A stretch of 5,252 bases of DNA from contig DYNG01000089.1 of assembly GCA_020721165.1 (NCBI GenBank), positions 1-5,252 on the forward strand. Direction: 5' to 3'. The stretch comes from Desulfocapsa sulfexigens (GTDB lineage: Bacteria; Desulfobacterota; Desulfobulbia; Desulfobulbales; Desulfocapsaceae). The notes under the pieces are model-generated. The model was not told the DNA's origin. It ran no database searches and was given only the letters and a program-made list of their open reading frames with translations. Of this stretch, positions 4,683 through 5,252 are shown piece after piece (the first letter of the stretch is position 1; every line of letters starts with the position of its first letter). A program made the translations under genes and the position numbers.

Positions 4683-5087
4683 ATGGGCGGTGCGTGGAAA
4701 AATGAGGGCGAGAACATGGAGCCAATGCAGAAACGGGAACAGGAGCGCTTCTCATTCAGCTTTCCGGTGAAGCTGGTGGTGGAATCAGGTTCGGGGGTAA
4801 CACCGGTGCTGGAATTTGCCGTGGCGAATATCAGCGCCGGAGGGGTCTTTGTGGCCACCAGCCTGCCGTTGCCACTTGCCAGCCGGGTGCGGCTGGAGTT
4901 CTTTCTGTCATTGGCAGAGCTGACGCAACTGCGTTTTGTGGTGGCGGAAGAGAGCCTCAAGGTCTGGCAGGGTGAGCGGGCCTGGGTGGCGGCTACAGGT
5001 GTTATCATCAGAAGGGAAGCAAGCGGCGTCGCCGTGATTTTTGATCAGAACTATCAATTCGCTCCTCTCGGTTTGGCCAGCGCCTGA
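4683..5087 (+). CDS. PilZ-domain cyclic di-GMP receptor protein
   Basis: The protein has 134 residues and consists almost wholly of one PilZ domain. The two ligand-binding signatures are present and well spaced: RxxxR as REQER at residues 18-22, just before the first strand FSFSFPVKLVV, and N/DxSxxG as NISAGG at 49-54, followed by VFVAT. The remaining residues (RLEFFLS, TQLRFVVAEE, AWVAATGVIIRRE, VAVIFD) give the alternating strands of the beta barrel. With both motifs intact it should bind cyclic di-GMP. Stand-alone PilZ proteins act by binding a partner when the messenger rises and commonly affect motility, polysaccharide or pilus functions; the partner here is not evident. The gene begins one base after the J-domain stop, so the two are almost certainly co-translated with plsY upstream. 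ATG 4716 would shorten the protein by eleven residues yet keep both motifs. No terminator is obvious downstream. Confidence 0.9.
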   Translation: MGGAWKNEGENMEPMQKREQERFSFSFPVKLVVESGSGVTPVLEFAVANISAGGVFVATSLPLPLASRVRLEFFLSLAELTQLRFVVAEESLKVWQGERAWVAATGVIIRREASGVAVIFDQNYQFAPLGLASA

Positions 5088-5168
5088 GGCTCTTCTTGGG
5101 GTGATGACAAGCCGGTTAGGGCAGAGCAAGCACCGGTACGAAAAGCCGTCCGGATTTGGCTCGCCTCA

Positions 5169-5252
5169 CTATTTTTCGGCCAGCCCTTCGGCAATTTCTT
5201 GCTGCAATTTCTTGATCAGGGCTATGGGGTCTTTGCTGTCGCGGATCGGGCG
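5169..5252 (-). CDS. C-terminal end of an unidentified leftward gene (partial)
   Basis: On the minus strand the frame from 5252 is open to a TAG at 5171-5169 and encodes the last 27 residues, starting RPIRDSKDPIALIKKLQQEI and ending GLAEK. The Lys/Glu/Gln-rich composition suggests a terminal amphipathic helix. The beginning lies outside the window, and I cannot name the protein from this tail. It converges on the pilZ gene with an 81-base gap that holds no clear terminator. That it is coding is inferred from the open frame, natural composition and convergent placement. Confidence 0.5.
   Translation of the reverse strand, partial: RPIRDSKDPIALIKKLQQEIAEGLAEK

Noticed and set aside
3791..5008. 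Long minus-strand open frame of about 405 codons opposite plsY, the J-domain gene and pilZ
   Set aside because: The plus strand encodes three domains with intact diagnostic motifs across the same bases; the antisense translation is rich in Arg/Pro/Ser and resembles no protein. It is a composition-driven shadow frame.
5111..5137. CCGGT-N15-ACCGG inverted repeat between pilZ and the partial leftward gene
   Set aside because: Only 5 bp with a 15-base loop and no T-run on either strand; could be chance and does not support a terminator call.
1..5252. Search by eye for CRISPR repeats, insertion sequences, tRNA/rRNA genes and toxin-antitoxin or defence genes
   Set aside because: No regularly spaced repeats, transposase motifs, cloverleaf-like segments or defence domains were visible on either strand.

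Overview
The window reads as an ordinary chromosomal stretch of a Gram-negative bacterium, most likely a Desulfobacterota/deltaproteobacterial lineage such as a Desulfobulbales or Desulfuromonadales relative. The lineage call is inferred from the combination of YggT and YggU-type genes with a DivIVA-domain protein, a PilZ protein and a short J-domain protein; it is not proved by any marker gene here. There are no mobile elements, CRISPR arrays, rRNAs or tRNAs that I can see. Gene spacing is tight, and no gene-free stretch exceeds about 210 bases.

Layout. A rightward block runs from the left edge to about 2777. It holds the C-terminal end of a methionyl-tRNA synthetase-type tRNA-binding domain, a YggT/YlmG membrane protein, a 330-residue DivIVA-domain coiled-coil protein, a YggU/DUF167 protein and a triosephosphate isomerase-fold protein. 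A leftward gene for an unrecognised 240-residue helical protein (2827-3549) converges on this block. A 209-base divergent intergenic region (3550-3758) then carries recognisable promoter-like elements for both directions. A rightward three-gene operon follows: plsY, a small J-domain protein starting inside the plsY stop (ATGA overlap), and a PilZ c-di-GMP receptor beginning one base after the J-protein stop. At the right edge the last 27 codons of a leftward gene converge on the pilZ gene.

How the genes relate. YggT (YlmG) and DivIVA are neighbours in the division clusters of Gram-positive bacteria, while YggT and YggU are neighbours in Gram-negative bacteria. Here one cluster contains all three, which suggests a membrane or cell-pole/cell-division module. 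The second operon joins phospholipid synthesis (PlsY) to a chaperone co-factor and a c-di-GMP receptor.

The observation most worth following is the TpiA-like protein. It keeps the TIM lysine and histidine but has lost the catalytic glutamate, the whole loop-6 lid, and the usual serine and glycine of the phosphate-binding turns, in an intact reading frame. It looks like a maintained pseudo-isomerase or a repurposed enzyme. Second is the uncharacterised leftward gene with its unusual start region.
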